Shown in pieces: positions 1 to 8,840 of a stretch of 64,000 bases of DNA. Under the pieces are notes generated by a model. That model was not told the DNA's origin. It ran no database searches and was given only the letters and a program-made list of their open reading frames with translations. The translations under genes were made by a program, and so were the position numbers. Numbering within the stretch: position 1 is the stretch's first letter; each line of letters opens with the position of its first letter. Source of the stretch: Gammaproteobacteria bacterium (GTDB taxonomy: Bacteria; Pseudomonadota; Gammaproteobacteria; Eutrophobiales; Eutrophobiaceae); assembly GCA_947480335.1 (NCBI GenBank), contig CANKCB010000001.1, forward strand, positions 124,001 to 188,000, in the 5' to 3' direction.

Positions 1-965
1 ATCTGAGCGAGCGCCAGACCATATTTAAGTGTTACCACGTCGTCACGGAATTCACCTTGATCCAGTATGCCTTGATAATACTTGATGGCATCCAATGGCG
101 ACTTATAGGAACGCACCAGCAATTTAGTACGGATGAATTGATAGGTCTGACTCTCGTTATAGGTAAGATTCTTTGGCAAATCATTTACACGTGCCTGAGA
201 ATCTGAAATACGGTTTACTGTTAACGGATGCGTTCTCAGGAATTCCGGTGCTTGTGAAGCATAGGTAGAGTTGCGTTGCAGCTTGGTAAAAAAAGCTGGC
301 ATTCCGTTCGGATCAAAATCCGAACGTTGCAATAACTGCATGCCGATTCGGTCTGCTTCTTCTTCATTGCCACGGGTAAAATTGATTTGAGCCTGGGCTG
401 CACCACCTTGCACAGCCATCATCGCCGCTGCACCGGCATCCGGGTTCTGTGATGCAATAAGGATAGCGCCGAGCATCGCTGCCATGATCGGAATGCTCAT
501 TTTCTGGGTCATTTCCGCAGAACGCGCCATATGGTGCTGGGTAACGTGAGCAATTTCATGTGCGATGACGCCAGCAAGTTCGCTCTCGGATTCGGAGCTG
601 GTTATCGTGCCGGTATTGATCCCGACAATGCCGCCCGGCGCAGCAAAGGCATTGATAGCGTTGTCATTAACCACAAAAAAGGTAAACAGCTGGCTGCTGT
701 TGTCACTTTGGGCAACCAGACGGTAGCCTATCGACTGAATATAGGTTTCAACTTCCGGATCGCCGATGATATCGGTCTGACGACGTATTTGATTGAGGAA
801 TGCCTGTCCCAGACGTCGTTCATATTCGGGACTAAGGATGCTGCCGGTAGATTCACCGATATCCGGCAAATCCAACGTAGTGACAGCCGAGACGGTTGCA
901 CTGATAAGCAACAGACAAAAAATAAGTTGTCCGGGTAGTCGTTGCATTAATTTATTATGTACCAT
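1..965 (-). CDS. bepA: BepA/YfgC-like periplasmic M48 metalloprotease (3' part cut by window edge)
   Basis: Zinc metalloprotease of the M48 family, resembling BepA (YfgC), which assists or degrades outer-membrane proteins in the periplasm. About 320 N-terminal residues are in the window; the C-terminal TPR part lies beyond base 1. The protein opens with a hydrophobic signal peptide. HEIAH, the zinc-binding HExxH helix, lies near residues 136-140, followed by the NEEEAD segment that carries the third ligand. The start is uncertain: ATG at 965 gives a longer basic signal sequence and ATG at 947 a shorter one, and neither has a clear ribosome binding site. It is divergent from the phosphofructokinase gene. 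Family assignment is firm; the BepA name rests on the signal peptide plus the active-site context. Confidence 0.85.
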   Translation of the reverse strand, partial: MVHNKLMQRLPGQLIFCLLLISATVSAVTTLDLPDIGESTGSILSPEYERRLGQAFLNQIRRQTDIIGDPEVETYIQSIGYRLVAQSDNSSQLFTFFVVNDNAINAFAAPGGIVGINTGTITSSESESELAGVIAHEIAHVTQHHMARSAEMTQKMSIPIMAAMLGAILIASQNPDAGAAAMMAVQGGAAQAQINFTRGNEEEADRIGMQLLQRSDFDPNGMPAFFTKLQRNSTYASQAPEFLRTHPLTVNRISDSQARVNDLPKNLTYNESQTYQFIRTKLLVRSYKSPLDAIKYYQGILDQGEFRDDVVTLKYGLALAQ

Positions 966-1117
966 AGCGCTTTTGAGTCTGTGCGTGGACCGTGGTTCAA
1001 TGTTTTTCAGGTTTTCTGCCTGGATATATAAATCAGATAACGTCCAGACTGACAGTTTAGCATACCTCTAACAGGGTAAAACGGATCGAAAATACGATTA
1101 TCTGGAGAGAAAACAGG

Positions 1118-2383
1118 ATGGGTGAAGCCAAAAATGCGTTTTATGCACAATCCGGCGGGGTAACGGCAGTCATAAATGCCAGCGCCTGCGGTGTGATACA
1201 GACGGCAAGACAACACCGTGACAAGATTGCGAATGTCTATGCCGGCCGAAACGGAATTATCGGTGCATTGACAGAAGATCTGATCGATACCGGTCTTGAG
1301 GACGATGCGTCGATAGCGGCGCTCCGGTATACCCCTTCGGGTGCCTTTGGTTCCTGTCGTTACAAACTGAAAGGTCTGGTCGAAAGCAAGGCGCAGTATG
1401 AGCGACTGATAGAAGTCTTCAAGGCGCATAATATCGGGTACTTTTTTTACAATGGCGGTGGAGACTCTGCCGATACCTGCCATAAGGTTTCACAGCTGTC
1501 CGACACGCTCGGATATCCGGTGCAGGCGATACATGTGCCCAAGACCGTAGATAATGATTTGCCGGTAACTGATAACTGCCCGGGATTTGGTTCAGTGGCT
1601 AAATATATCGCCGTCTCTACACGCGAAGCCTCTTACGACGTACAATCGATGGCCCTGACCTCCACCAAGGTGTTCGTAATCGAGGTGATGGGTCGTCATG
1701 CAGGCTGGATTGCTGCAGCAGGGGCATTGGCCGCAGACAGCGAAAATGATATCCCGGTCGTCATTCTGTTTCCGGAGGTCCGGTTTGACCAGCAGCGGTT
1801 TCTCGATCTGGTCAAAGCAAACGTCGAAAAATACGGGTATTGTTCCGTTGTCGTGTCCGAAGGGGCCAAATGGCCAGATGGCCGGTTCCTATCCGAACAA
1901 GGTACCCGCGATGCTTTCGGACATGCGCAACTCGGTGGCGCAGCGCCGATAGTCGCGAATATGGTCAAACAGGCTCTGGGCTATAAATATCACTGGGCGG
2001 TTGCAGATTACCTGCAAAGAGCGGCTCGTCATATCGCCTCAAAGACCGATGTCGAACAGGCGTATGCGCTGGGCAAGGCGGCGGTAGAACTGGCGTTGCA
2101 GGGTGCCAATGCGGTCATGCCGACCATTGTGCGTAAGTCTGATACGCCCTACCGCTGGGAAGTCGGTTCGGTTGAGTTGTCTAAAGTGGCTAATGTCGAG
2201 AAATTTATGCCGCCCGAATTCATCAGTAAGGACGGATTCGGTATTACAGATGTCTGTCGACGCTATTTATTGCCGTTAATACAGGGTGAAGATTATCCGC
2301 CGTATCTGGACGGTACGCCCCGATACGTCAGGCTGAAAAATACGGCTGTGCCGAAAAAATTGAAAACTGGCTTCAAAATTTGA
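1118..2383 (+). CDS. pfp: Pyrophosphate-dependent 6-phosphofructokinase
   Basis: Reversible phosphorylation of fructose 6-phosphate with PPi as donor; cytoplasmic glycolysis/gluconeogenesis. The 421-residue protein has GGGDS at 113-117, PKTVDND at 141-147 and MGRHAGW at 191-197. Asp116 and Lys142 sit where ATP-dependent enzymes have glycine, the known signature of PPi specificity. The start is supported by a GGAG-type site just upstream. The next gene is a proton-pumping pyrophosphatase, so both enzymes draw on the same PPi pool, as reported in methanotrophs and sulfur-oxidising symbionts, where the enzyme may also act on sedoheptulose phosphates in the Calvin cycle. PPi dependence is read from residues, not measured. 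Confidence 0.93.
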   Translation: MGEAKNAFYAQSGGVTAVINASACGVIQTARQHRDKIANVYAGRNGIIGALTEDLIDTGLEDDASIAALRYTPSGAFGSCRYKLKGLVESKAQYERLIEVFKAHNIGYFFYNGGGDSADTCHKVSQLSDTLGYPVQAIHVPKTVDNDLPVTDNCPGFGSVAKYIAVSTREASYDVQSMALTSTKVFVIEVMGRHAGWIAAAGALAADSENDIPVVILFPEVRFDQQRFLDLVKANVEKYGYCSVVVSEGAKWPDGRFLSEQGTRDAFGHAQLGGAAPIVANMVKQALGYKYHWAVADYLQRAARHIASKTDVEQAYALGKAAVELALQGANAVMPTIVRKSDTPYRWEVGSVELSKVANVEKFMPPEFISKDGFGITDVCRRYLLPLIQGEDYPPYLDGTPRYVRLKNTAVPKKLKTGFKI

Positions 2384-2463
2384 ACCGGATACGCTTTTTA
2401 TGGGTATAAAGACTGGTTTTTCAGCAGTTTGATAAGTACACTAGCCGCGTTTTTGTGACCTGG

Positions 2464-2484
2464 GGGGCAAGCTGCCCCTCTTTT
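2464..2484 (+). terminator. Rho-independent terminator after pfp
   Basis: GGGGCA and TGCCCC form a 6-bp GC-rich stem with a 3-nt loop, followed by TCTTTT. It lies about 80 bp after the pfp stop and 30 bp before hppA. It may be a full or partial terminator, allowing separate control of hppA, which has its own AAGGGGAA ribosome binding site. Confidence 0.6.
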
Positions 2485-2516
2485 GTTAACTACACACTCC
2501 TAAGGGGAATTTTTAC

Positions 2517-4544
2517 ATGTCACCATTAGTTTTTGCCCTGTTATGCGGCGTATTCGCGATTGCTTATGGCATTTGGTCAGTGCTGTGGATTCTCAAGCAG
2601 CCGGAAGGAAATCCGCGTATGCGCGAGATTGCCCTGGCCATTCAGCAAGGTGCCTCGGCCTACCTTAACCGCCAGTACACAACGATCAGCATTGTTGGTG
2701 CCATCCTGTTTATTGCATTGGGATTCGCGTTGGGCTGGTATACCGCGTTTGGTTTTCTGGTAGGCGCTGTGTTTTCTGGTGCGGCCGGTTACATCGGTAT
2801 GAATATATCCGTGCGTGCGAATCTACGTACAGCCGAAGCGGCCAATAAGGGCCTGAATGCGGCCTTGCAGGTGGCTTTCCGCGGTGGTGCCATTACCGGC
2901 ATGCTGGTGGTTGGTCTCGGTCTGATAGGTGTGGCAGGATATTACGCTATTCTTTTGCAAATGGGTCTGGACTCGGAAACGGCCTTGCATGCAATGGTGG
3001 GTCTTGCGTTCGGAAGCTCATTAATCTCGATATTTGCCCGATTGGGTGGTGGTATTTTTACCAAAGGTGCTGACGTCGGTGCTGATCTGGTGGGTAAGGT
3101 TGAAGCAGGCATCCCTGAAGATGACCCGCGTAACCCGGCGGTAATTGCGGATAACGTAGGTGACAACGTAGGCGATTGCGCTGGTATGGCTGCAGATTTG
3201 TTCGAGACTTATGCGGTGACAGTGGTCGCCACTATGTTACTCGGCGGTTTGATGATGAAGGATGCCGGAGAAAGCGCTGTCCTCTATCCACTGGTTCTCG
3301 GCGGTGTGTCAGTGATTGCTTCGGTAATCGGTACTTTCTTCGTCAAGACCAGTGAAGGTGGTTCGATTATGGGCGCCTTGTATAAGGGTCTGATTGTTGC
3401 GGGCGTACTCTCGGCCATAGGTTTCTATTTTGTGACCAACAGCATGATGGGTGCAAATGCTGGTGCGATGTACGGTTGTACATTGATAGGGCTGGCGCTG
3501 ACTGCCGCGATGGTATGGATTACGGAATACTATACCGGCACACAGTATCCACCCGTGCGTCATATTGCACAGGCTTCAACCACCGGCCACGGCACTAACA
3601 TCATTGCCGGTCTGGGTGTATCGATGCGCTCGACTGCCTGGCCAGTACTCGCTGTCTGCTCCAGTATTTATGGTGCCTATGATCTGGCCGGTATTTATGG
3701 ACTGGCGATTGCCGCGACATCAATGTTGTCGATGGCTGGCATTATTGTGGCACTGGATGCTTACGGTCCGATTACAGACAACGCCGGTGGTATCGCAGAA
3801 ATGGCCGGTCTGGATGAAAAGATCCGCAATATCACCGACCCGCTCGATGCAGTGGGCAACACAACTAAGGCCGTAACCAAGGGTTATGCGATCGGTTCTG
3901 CCGGTCTGGCCGCGCTGGTGTTGTTTGCTGATTTTACCCACAGTCTGGAAGCGGCCAACAAGCTGGTTGAGTTCAGACTGGATGATCCGGCGGTTATTAT
4001 CGGATTGTTCATTGGTGGTTTGATTCCGTATCTGTTCGGTGCAATGGCGATGGAAGCCGTTGGTCGTGCAGCTGGTTCGGTTGTGGTTGAAGTGCGCCGC
4101 CAGTTCAAGGAAATCAAGGGCATTATGGAAGGTACAACCAAGCCGGACTATTCCCGTGCTGTCGATATGCTGACCAAAGCCGCGATCAAGGAAATGATAG
4201 TACCGTCCCTGTTGCCGGTACTTGCCCCGATTCTGGTGGCGTTTGGCATGACTGCATTGATGGGAGAAGGTGCCGGTGTGCGTGCACTCGGTGGTCTGCT
4301 GGTCGGAACGATCATTACCGGTATCTTTGTTGCTATCTCGATGACTGTCGGTGGTGGTGCCTGGGACAATGCAAAGAAATATATCGAAGATGGACATTTC
4401 GGTGGTAAAGGTAGCGAAGCCCATAAGGCCGCTGTTACTGGAGATACAGTGGGTGATCCGTACAAGGACACAGCGGGTCCTGCTGTGAATCCGTTGATCA
4501 AGATTATCAATATTGTAGCGTTGTTGATCGTACCATTGATCTAA
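2517..4544 (+). CDS. hppA: Membrane-bound proton-translocating pyrophosphatase, K+-independent type
   Basis: Integral membrane PPase that couples PPi hydrolysis (or synthesis) to proton movement. The 675-residue, highly hydrophobic protein is the normal size for the family and should have about 16 membrane helices. The catalytic loop carries [12 protein letters not shown] and [19 protein letters not shown], and the C-terminal part carries [14 protein letters not shown]. The selectivity motif is GNTTKAVT with Lys451 and Thr454; K+-dependent enzymes have Ala and Gly there, so this should be the K+-independent H+ pump. The ribosome binding site AAGGGGAA is strong. It follows pfp on the same strand. 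A repeat begins within a few bases of the stop. Confidence 0.96.
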   Translation: MSPLVFALLCGVFAIAYGIWSVLWILKQPEGNPRMREIALAIQQGASAYLNRQYTTISIVGAILFIALGFALGWYTAFGFLVGAVFSGAAGYIGMNISVRANLRTAEAANKGLNAALQVAFRGGAITGMLVVGLGLIGVAGYYAILLQMGLDSETALHAMVGLAFGSSLISIFARLGGGIFTKGADVGADLVGKVEAGIPEDDPRNPAVIADNVGDNVGDCAGMAADLFETYAVTVVATMLLGGLMMKDAGESAVLYPLVLGGVSVIASVIGTFFVKTSEGGSIMGALYKGLIVAGVLSAIGFYFVTNSMMGANAGAMYGCTLIGLALTAAMVWITEYYTGTQYPPVRHIAQASTTGHGTNIIAGLGVSMRSTAWPVLAVCSSIYGAYDLAGIYGLAIAATSMLSMAGIIVALDAYGPITDNAGGIAEMAGLDEKIRNITDPLDAVGNTTKAVTKGYAIGSAGLAALVLFADFTHSLEAANKLVEFRLDDPAVIIGLFIGGLIPYLFGAMAMEAVGRAAGSVVVEVRRQFKEIKGIMEGTTKPDYSRAVDMLTKAAIKEMIVPSLLPVLAPILVAFGMTALMGEGAGVRALGGLLVGTIITGIFVAISMTVGGGAWDNAKKYIEDGHFGGKGSEAHKAAVTGDTVGDPYKDTAGPAVNPLIKIINIVALLIVPLI

Positions 4545-4548
4545 ATAG

Positions 4549-4681
4549 GTGAGGAGTGAGGCGTTAGGAGTTACGGCGCTGATTTGTGTTAGAGCAGTTT
4601 TCTAGAATTTGGTAATACAGACTAAAGTTCTTGACACGTTTAAGTGAGGATCGCAATCACCTCGCTCCTCACTCCTCACTC
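4549..4681. repeat. Inverted pair of GTGAGGAGTGAGG repeats between convergent genes
   Basis: The copy at about 4550-4562 reads GTGAGGAGTGAGG on the plus strand. An extended copy at about 4659-4681 reads the same on the minus strand. They enclose about 95 bp with no gene. The right copy supplies the last codons (Ser-Glu-Glu) and the TGA stop of the aspartoacylase-like gene, and the left copy starts 5 bp after the hppA stop. Related repeats occur at 7155-7316. It could fold as a long hairpin terminating both genes, or be a mobile REP/MITE-like unit. Confidence 0.7.
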
Positions 4682-5694
4682 GGATTCATATAGTTCTGTA
4701 TTTCTTCCAGCTGATCTTCAAGTTCGTAAGTAGTCTTAAAGCGAGCAATGTGAAACAAGGCCTCGCCTTCATTTACCAGCGGGATGTTGGTGCGCCCGAT
4801 AATAATCCCGTTAGCCGTTGCCCGGACCTCTTCTTCCTTTTTGCCAAACGGATCAGAAATAACCCCCATTAGTTCATTCTTGTGCACTGGCTCACCCAGC
4901 GTTTTCATCGCGCGCAAGATTCCACTTTCCGGCGCCCTGACCCAGGTGCTTGATTGCGCAACCAGAGGTTCTAGTTTTTTTGTACGTGCTTTTTTCAGGC
5001 GTGGCAGCATGCCAATCTCACGCATGACCGATAGTATGCCGTCGGTCCCACGTTGTATCGAATCTTCATCAAAGCGCAATGCTTCACCGGCTTCATACAC
5101 AATTACCGTTACCCCGGATTTTTCTGCTGATTCGCGCAATGACCCTGCAACGATACTGGTGTTCAGTATCACCGGTAAAGCAAATGCACGGGCGACACGT
5201 TTGGTTTCCGGGTCGTCCATCAGTGCGCGTATATGTGGCATGTTGTCGCGATGAATAGCCGCAGTGTGCAGATCAATGCCATGCGTACATTTGGCAACGA
5301 TTTCCCGCAAGAATACATTGGCCATTCTTGCTGCGAGTGAACCGGTTTCCGAGCCTGGAAAGGAACGGTTCAAATCTCGCCGGTCAGGCAGATAGCGAGT
5401 CTTGTTGATAAAGCCATAAATATTAACTACTGGCACAGCCAGCAGGGTGCCCTTGAGTGAGTTCATAAGCTTGTTTTTCAGAATACGACGAATGATTTCA
5501 ACCCCGTTGATTTCATCACCGTGCAGGGCACCGGACAGAAATAATGCTGGACCGGACACTTTTCCATGTATGACCTGTACCGGCAGTGTGATTCCGGTAT
5601 GTGTGTACAAATCCGGTACATCCAAATCAACAGTACAACGTTGCCCGGCTTTTACCGAAACCCCGCCAATCACAATGGCTTTACGCATGCTCAA
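4669..5694 (-). CDS. Succinylglutamate desuccinylase/aspartoacylase-family zinc hydrolase
   Basis: M14-like zinc amidohydrolase of the AstE/aspartoacylase family, 341 residues. Zinc-ligand motifs are visible in [11 protein letters not shown] and in [11 protein letters not shown], with the catalytic-type glutamate in VIVYEAGEA. The substrate is unknown; the family removes acyl groups from amino acids. TTG at 5694 overlaps the rimK stop; ATG at 5688, two codons later, is an equally good start, and both imply translational coupling. It is the last gene of a RimB-RimK-hydrolase operon, which suggests a role in ribosomal-protein or peptide tailing rather than arginine catabolism. The final residues and stop are encoded by a GTGAGGAG repeat. 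Confidence 0.85.
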   Translation of the reverse strand: MSMRKAIVIGGVSVKAGQRCTVDLDVPDLYTHTGITLPVQVIHGKVSGPALFLSGALHGDEINGVEIIRRILKNKLMNSLKGTLLAVPVVNIYGFINKTRYLPDRRDLNRSFPGSETGSLAARMANVFLREIVAKCTHGIDLHTAAIHRDNMPHIRALMDDPETKRVARAFALPVILNTSIVAGSLRESAEKSGVTVIVYEAGEALRFDEDSIQRGTDGILSVMREIGMLPRLKKARTKKLEPLVAQSSTWVRAPESGILRAMKTLGEPVHKNELMGVISDPFGKKEEEVRATANGIIIGRTNIPLVNEGEALFHIARFKTTYELEDQLEEIQNYMNPSEE

Positions 5695-6596
5695 CGACCG
5701 CCCTTGGTCCGGGTGTTGCCAACCCGGGCATTTTTTTCAAGAAACTCAATAATAGTGCCGGCAACGTCCTTACCGGTTGCCGTTTCGATTCCTTCCAGTC
5801 CGGGAGAGGAGTTTACCTCTATCACCAGAGGGCCACGGTTGGAGCGCAGGATATCCACTCCACATACATTTAGTCCCATAGTATTTGCGGCACGCACAGC
5901 GGCAGCCCGCTCTTCGCGGGTGGCCGTTACCAGAGTTGCGGTTCCACCCTGATGCAGATTGGATCGAAACTCCCCTTCCTTGCCCTGTCGTTTCATGGCC
6001 GCCACGACTTTTTCGCCAACGACAAAGCAGCGTATGTCTGCCCCTTTGGCTTCTCTGATATATTCTTGTACCAGCACACTTACTTTTAAATCAAGAAACG
6101 ATTCGATAACGCTTTCTGCGGCCTGCTGGGTTTCGGCAAGTACGACACCGACGCCCTGGGTTCCCGAAAGGATCTTGATTACCAGCGGAGCCCCGCCCAC
6201 CATTTTGATCAGATCCTCGATGTCATCCGGTTTATTGGCAAAGCCGGTGATGGGTAATCCGATGCCCTTGCGAGCCAAAAGCTGGCAGGCGCGTAACTTG
6301 TCTCTGGCACGACTGATCGCCACAGATTCATTCAATGGATACACGCCCATCATTTCAAACTGACGCAGCACAGCTGTCCCATAAAAGGTTACCGAAGCTC
6401 CAATGCGCGGAATCACAGCATCAAAGCCAGACATGATTTTGCCCTTGTAATGAATTTCAGGATTGTGCGAGGTAATTCCCATATAACAGCGCAATACATC
6501 CAGCACGTGTACTTCATGTCCGCGTGATCTGGCCGTATCAACCAGTCGTTTTGTTGAATACAGTTTCGTATTTCTTGATAGCAAGGCTATTTTCAT
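5691..6596 (-). CDS. rimK: RimK-family ATP-grasp alpha-L-glutamate ligase
   Basis: ATP-grasp ligase, 301 residues, the size of E. coli RimK, which adds glutamates to the C-terminus of ribosomal protein S6. It starts MKIALLSRN, followed by the pre-ATP-grasp domain. [20 protein letters not shown] near residues 140-160 is the ATP-binding lysine and glycine-rich loop. [12 protein letters not shown] near residue 260-275 holds the metal-binding Glu/Asn pair. It begins 2 bp after the RimB-like gene and overlaps the downstream hydrolase start. Family call is secure; the protein substrate is inferred from RimK homology only. Confidence 0.93.
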   Translation of the reverse strand: MKIALLSRNTKLYSTKRLVDTARSRGHEVHVLDVLRCYMGITSHNPEIHYKGKIMSGFDAVIPRIGASVTFYGTAVLRQFEMMGVYPLNESVAISRARDKLRACQLLARKGIGLPITGFANKPDDIEDLIKMVGGAPLVIKILSGTQGVGVVLAETQQAAESVIESFLDLKVSVLVQEYIREAKGADIRCFVVGEKVVAAMKRQGKEGEFRSNLHQGGTATLVTATREERAAAVRAANTMGLNVCGVDILRSNRGPLVIEVNSSPGLEGIETATGKDVAGTIIEFLEKNARVGNTRTKGGR

Positions 6597-6598
6597 AT

Positions 6599-7114
6599 TT
6601 ACTTCCGGTTGGTCCGGTTTGGCTTATTATAGACCCGACCCTTACCACGCCCATGTACATACGAGGCTGATGGATCAACTTTTAGCTTACCATTGGTAAT
6701 GGCTGAGCGCCCAAGCAACATCCTGAACATCATGTCTTCCCGGCTGGTCAAGGTCAATTCGATGTTCCATGTGTTAATACCAATACACACGGTTGATTCA
6801 ATCACAAACCGTTCTTCACTATGGCCGCCGGAATCCTTGACCTGTCTTTTCTGTATAACGGGCGCCTCGCAGATCAATTCAATCTGACGTTTGTTGCGTA
6901 AAGGATGTAACCAGAATCTGACATGATCCAAATTGTCCCTGACGAACGGCTCTATACGAAATGCGTGCAGGGCAGAGGTTCTGGCGCCTGTGTCGATCTT
7001 CGCCTTAATCGCAGGTATGCCGAGTTCCGGTAAGGCCACCCATTCGCGCCATCCCAGAATATTGGATGCCAGTGGTGCTTTCAGTCTGGTGGAGCCTGGT
7101 GCAGTTTTAATCAT
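6599..7114 (-). CDS. rimB: RimB-like retropepsin-type protease (PF05618, 'ATP-dependent zinc protease')
   Basis: 171-residue protein of the family long labelled putative ATP-dependent zinc protease and now viewed as a soluble retropepsin-like aspartic protease. [12 protein letters not shown] leads to [15 protein letters not shown], where Asp-Thr-Gly is the aspartic-protease triad. MLLGRSAI near residues 130-138 matches the second conserved block. In Pseudomonas, RimB acts with RimK in S6 glutamylation. Here it is the promoter-proximal gene of rimB-rimK-hydrolase, with only 2 bp to rimK. The C-terminus is basic. The upstream 177 bp contain the repeat pair at 7155-7316. Confidence 0.85.
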   Translation of the reverse strand: MIKTAPGSTRLKAPLASNILGWREWVALPELGIPAIKAKIDTGARTSALHAFRIEPFVRDNLDHVRFWLHPLRNKRQIELICEAPVIQKRQVKDSGGHSEERFVIESTVCIGINTWNIELTLTSREDMMFRMLLGRSAITNGKLKVDPSASYVHGRGKGRVYNKPNRTNRK

Positions 7115-7154
7115 AGGTGGATTACAACACAGTTTGGGGTGATGAGTAAGTGGT

Positions 7155-7316
7155 TAGGTGTGAGGGGTGAGGAGTAATGGGTGAGGGGTGAGGAGAATAA
7201 GTAAAAGTGTTCTGGCAAACAGGGCGGCAAATGACAGTATCTGAAAATAATTGCTGCATGAAGATGTGAACTTTGAGATTTGCTGAACCCCTCACCCATT
7301 ACTCCTCACTCCTAAC
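7155..7316. repeat. Second inverted GTGAGGGG/GTGAGGAG repeat pair
   Basis: GAGGAGTAATGGGTGAGGGG at 7169-7188 is exactly reverse-complemented at 7288-7307, a 20-bp perfect inverted repeat 99 bp apart. The flanks on both sides add further GTGAGG/TTAGGAG units (7155-7195 and 7308-7316). The right arm lies inside the 3' end of maf and provides its last seven codons and TGA stop. The interior (7201-7287) holds no gene. The architecture matches the pair at 4549-4681: arms facing each other, 95-100 bp apart, one arm ending a minus-strand gene. Confidence 0.78.
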
Positions 7317-7855
7317 AATTCAGCCGTTTCCATCAGCGGCAGCCCCATCACGCCCGAATAACTGCCTTCAAACCGCTGAATAAAACCAGCTGCCTTATCC
7401 TGTATTCCATAGGCACCAGCCTTGTCGAGCGGATGACAGGTATCACAGTAGTCCTGACATTCCTGTAGCGTGAGTGATCGGAACCAGACGCGACTGCTAT
7501 TGACGAGTGTGACGGGAACATCTCTTAAAAGTACCACAGCAGTATGTACCTGATGACCACGTCCGGAAAGTGATTGCAGCATGCGAATCGCGTCATCCCG
7601 GGTTACCGGTTTTCCCAATATGTGATTATCCAGTACGACTTCAGTGTCAGCAGCGAGCACGGGAAGATTCTTTGGCATGGACTGTCTGCAGGCCACCGCT
7701 TTTTCCAGTGCAATTCTTCTGACATAGTCGAGCGCGGATTCTGATGCACCAGGCATTTCATTAATATCCACATCGACCACTTCAAAGTCGATGCCAAGCT
7801 GCTGAAGCAGAAAATTTCTGCGTGGGGAACGGGAGGCCAGATACAGTGTTGTCAT
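7292..7855 (-). CDS. maf: Maf-family nucleoside triphosphate pyrophosphatase (probably dTTP/UTP type)
   Basis: House-cleaning enzyme that hydrolyses non-canonical or excess NTPs to NMP and PPi in the cytoplasm; 187 residues. Conserved blocks are LASRSPRR at the N-terminus, LAADTEVVLD in the middle and DKAGAYGIQ with GSYSGVMGLPL near the C-terminus; the last two fit the YhdE (dTTP/UTP) subgroup rather than YceF. The last residues (LGVRSNG) and the stop codon are encoded by a GTGAGGAG repeat, so the natural C-terminus has probably been replaced. There is no strong ribosome binding site before ATG 7855. Confidence 0.92.
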   Translation of the reverse strand: MTTLYLASRSPRRNFLLQQLGIDFEVVDVDINEMPGASESALDYVRRIALEKAVACRQSMPKNLPVLAADTEVVLDNHILGKPVTRDDAIRMLQSLSGRGHQVHTAVVLLRDVPVTLVNSSRVWFRSLTLQECQDYCDTCHPLDKAGAYGIQDKAAGFIQRFEGSYSGVMGLPLMETAELLGVRSNG

Positions 7856-8002
7856 GGAGGAATCAGTTGCAATTAATATGAACGATATAATATTAGAACA
7901 TGGATTATGACTGAAGAAATCAGGTGTGTGGGTAAAAAAACAGATCGCGGGAATGACGGTTGAAAATTACGAAGTACTTGACGCGCCCAAAACGAAGTTT
8001 CC

Positions 8003-8476
8003 TCACTCCCTGTGATACGGATGATTTTTCAGTATGCTCCAGGCGCGGTAAAGCTGTTCAGCCAGTATTACCCGTACCAGCGCATGTGGCAGGGTAAAAT
8101 CCGATAATGACCAGCGTTCGCTCGAAGCGGCAATGACGGACTCATGCAAACCGTCTGCACCGCCAATGATCAGGCTGGTATTTTCTCCCTGTTCTATCCA
8201 GTCTTGCAGGCGAGCGGACAGTTTCATCGTCGTCTGGCTTTTGCCGGTTTCATCCAGTGCGATAATCCGATCGTGTTCAGGTAATGCTGACAGGATAGCT
8301 TGCGCTTCTTCCTGACGATGACGCTCTACCGTTGAGCTCTTGCTGCGTCTGGCTGGTGTGATCTCCACCAGCTCCAGACATACTTCATGTGAAAGGCGTT
8401 TTTTGTATTCGTTAAAACCTGTCTGAATCCATTCCGGCATGCGTTTGCCGACGGCAACGATGGTGATGCGTATCAC
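8003..8476 (-). CDS. rlmH: 23S rRNA (pseudouridine-1915-N3)-methyltransferase RlmH
   Basis: SPOUT methyltransferase acting on helix 69 of 23S rRNA in the 70S ribosome; 157 residues against 155 in E. coli. ALDETGKSQTT, IIGGADGLHESV and LPHALVRVILAEQLYRAW form the knot and SAM site, and the protein ends in the family's HPYHRE. The start overlaps the rsfS stop (ATGA), so the two are translationally coupled in the conserved nadD-rsfS-rlmH order. Confidence 0.97.
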   Translation of the reverse strand: MIRITIVAVGKRMPEWIQTGFNEYKKRLSHEVCLELVEITPARRSKSSTVERHRQEEAQAILSALPEHDRIIALDETGKSQTTMKLSARLQDWIEQGENTSLIIGGADGLHESVIAASSERWSLSDFTLPHALVRVILAEQLYRAWSILKNHPYHRE

Positions 8477-8838
8477 GCATCCGCATCCGGCTTTTTACGG
8501 GCACGGGTTTTTTTGGGCTCCGGTATCCACAACTTTTCCAGCTGATAATATTCACGGACTTCCGGTTGCATGATATGGACGACAAAATCACCCAGATCCA
8601 CCAGTACCCATTCGCCATCATTCTGGCCTTCGGTGCTTATCACGGGTAATCCGATTTGTTTCGCGGTTTCCAGTACCTTTTCGGCAATTGCCCTGATCTG
8701 ACGATTGGATCGTCCGCTGGCAATTATCATCATGTCTGTGATGGATGTCTGTTTACGTACATCAATGGTCTTGATATTGACAGCCTTCATGTCCTCGAGT
8801 GCTGCAATCAGTTTTTCGCCTGCTTTTTTTGGTGTCAT
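8473..8838 (-). CDS. rsfS: Ribosomal silencing factor RsfS
   Basis: 121-residue Iojap/DUF143 protein that binds ribosomal protein uL14 and blocks subunit joining in starvation. Characteristic segments are TIDVRKQTSITDMMIIASG, STEGQNDGEWVLVDLGDFVVH and the terminal YYQLEKLW. The C-terminal tail is basic (PKKTRARKKPDADA) and overlaps rlmH. It starts 2 bp after the nadD stop. Such an operon position is standard in gammaproteobacteria. Confidence 0.96.
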   Translation of the reverse strand: MTPKKAGEKLIAALEDMKAVNIKTIDVRKQTSITDMMIIASGRSNRQIRAIAEKVLETAKQIGLPVISTEGQNDGEWVLVDLGDFVVHIMQPEVREYYQLEKLWIPEPKKTRARKKPDADA

Positions 8839-8840
8839 GG

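Noticed and set aside
1007-1483. 158-codon frame antisense to pfp
   Set aside because: Lies against a well-conserved gene and shows no recognisable domain.
3720-4424. 234-codon open frame antisense to hppA
   Set aside because: hppA is unmistakable in the other strand; the antisense product shows no domain and is a codon-bias shadow.
7995-8012. GAGTGAGG at the rlmH stop as a third copy of the repeat
   Set aside because: The HRE end is native RlmH sequence and only 8 bp match, so it may be coincidence.
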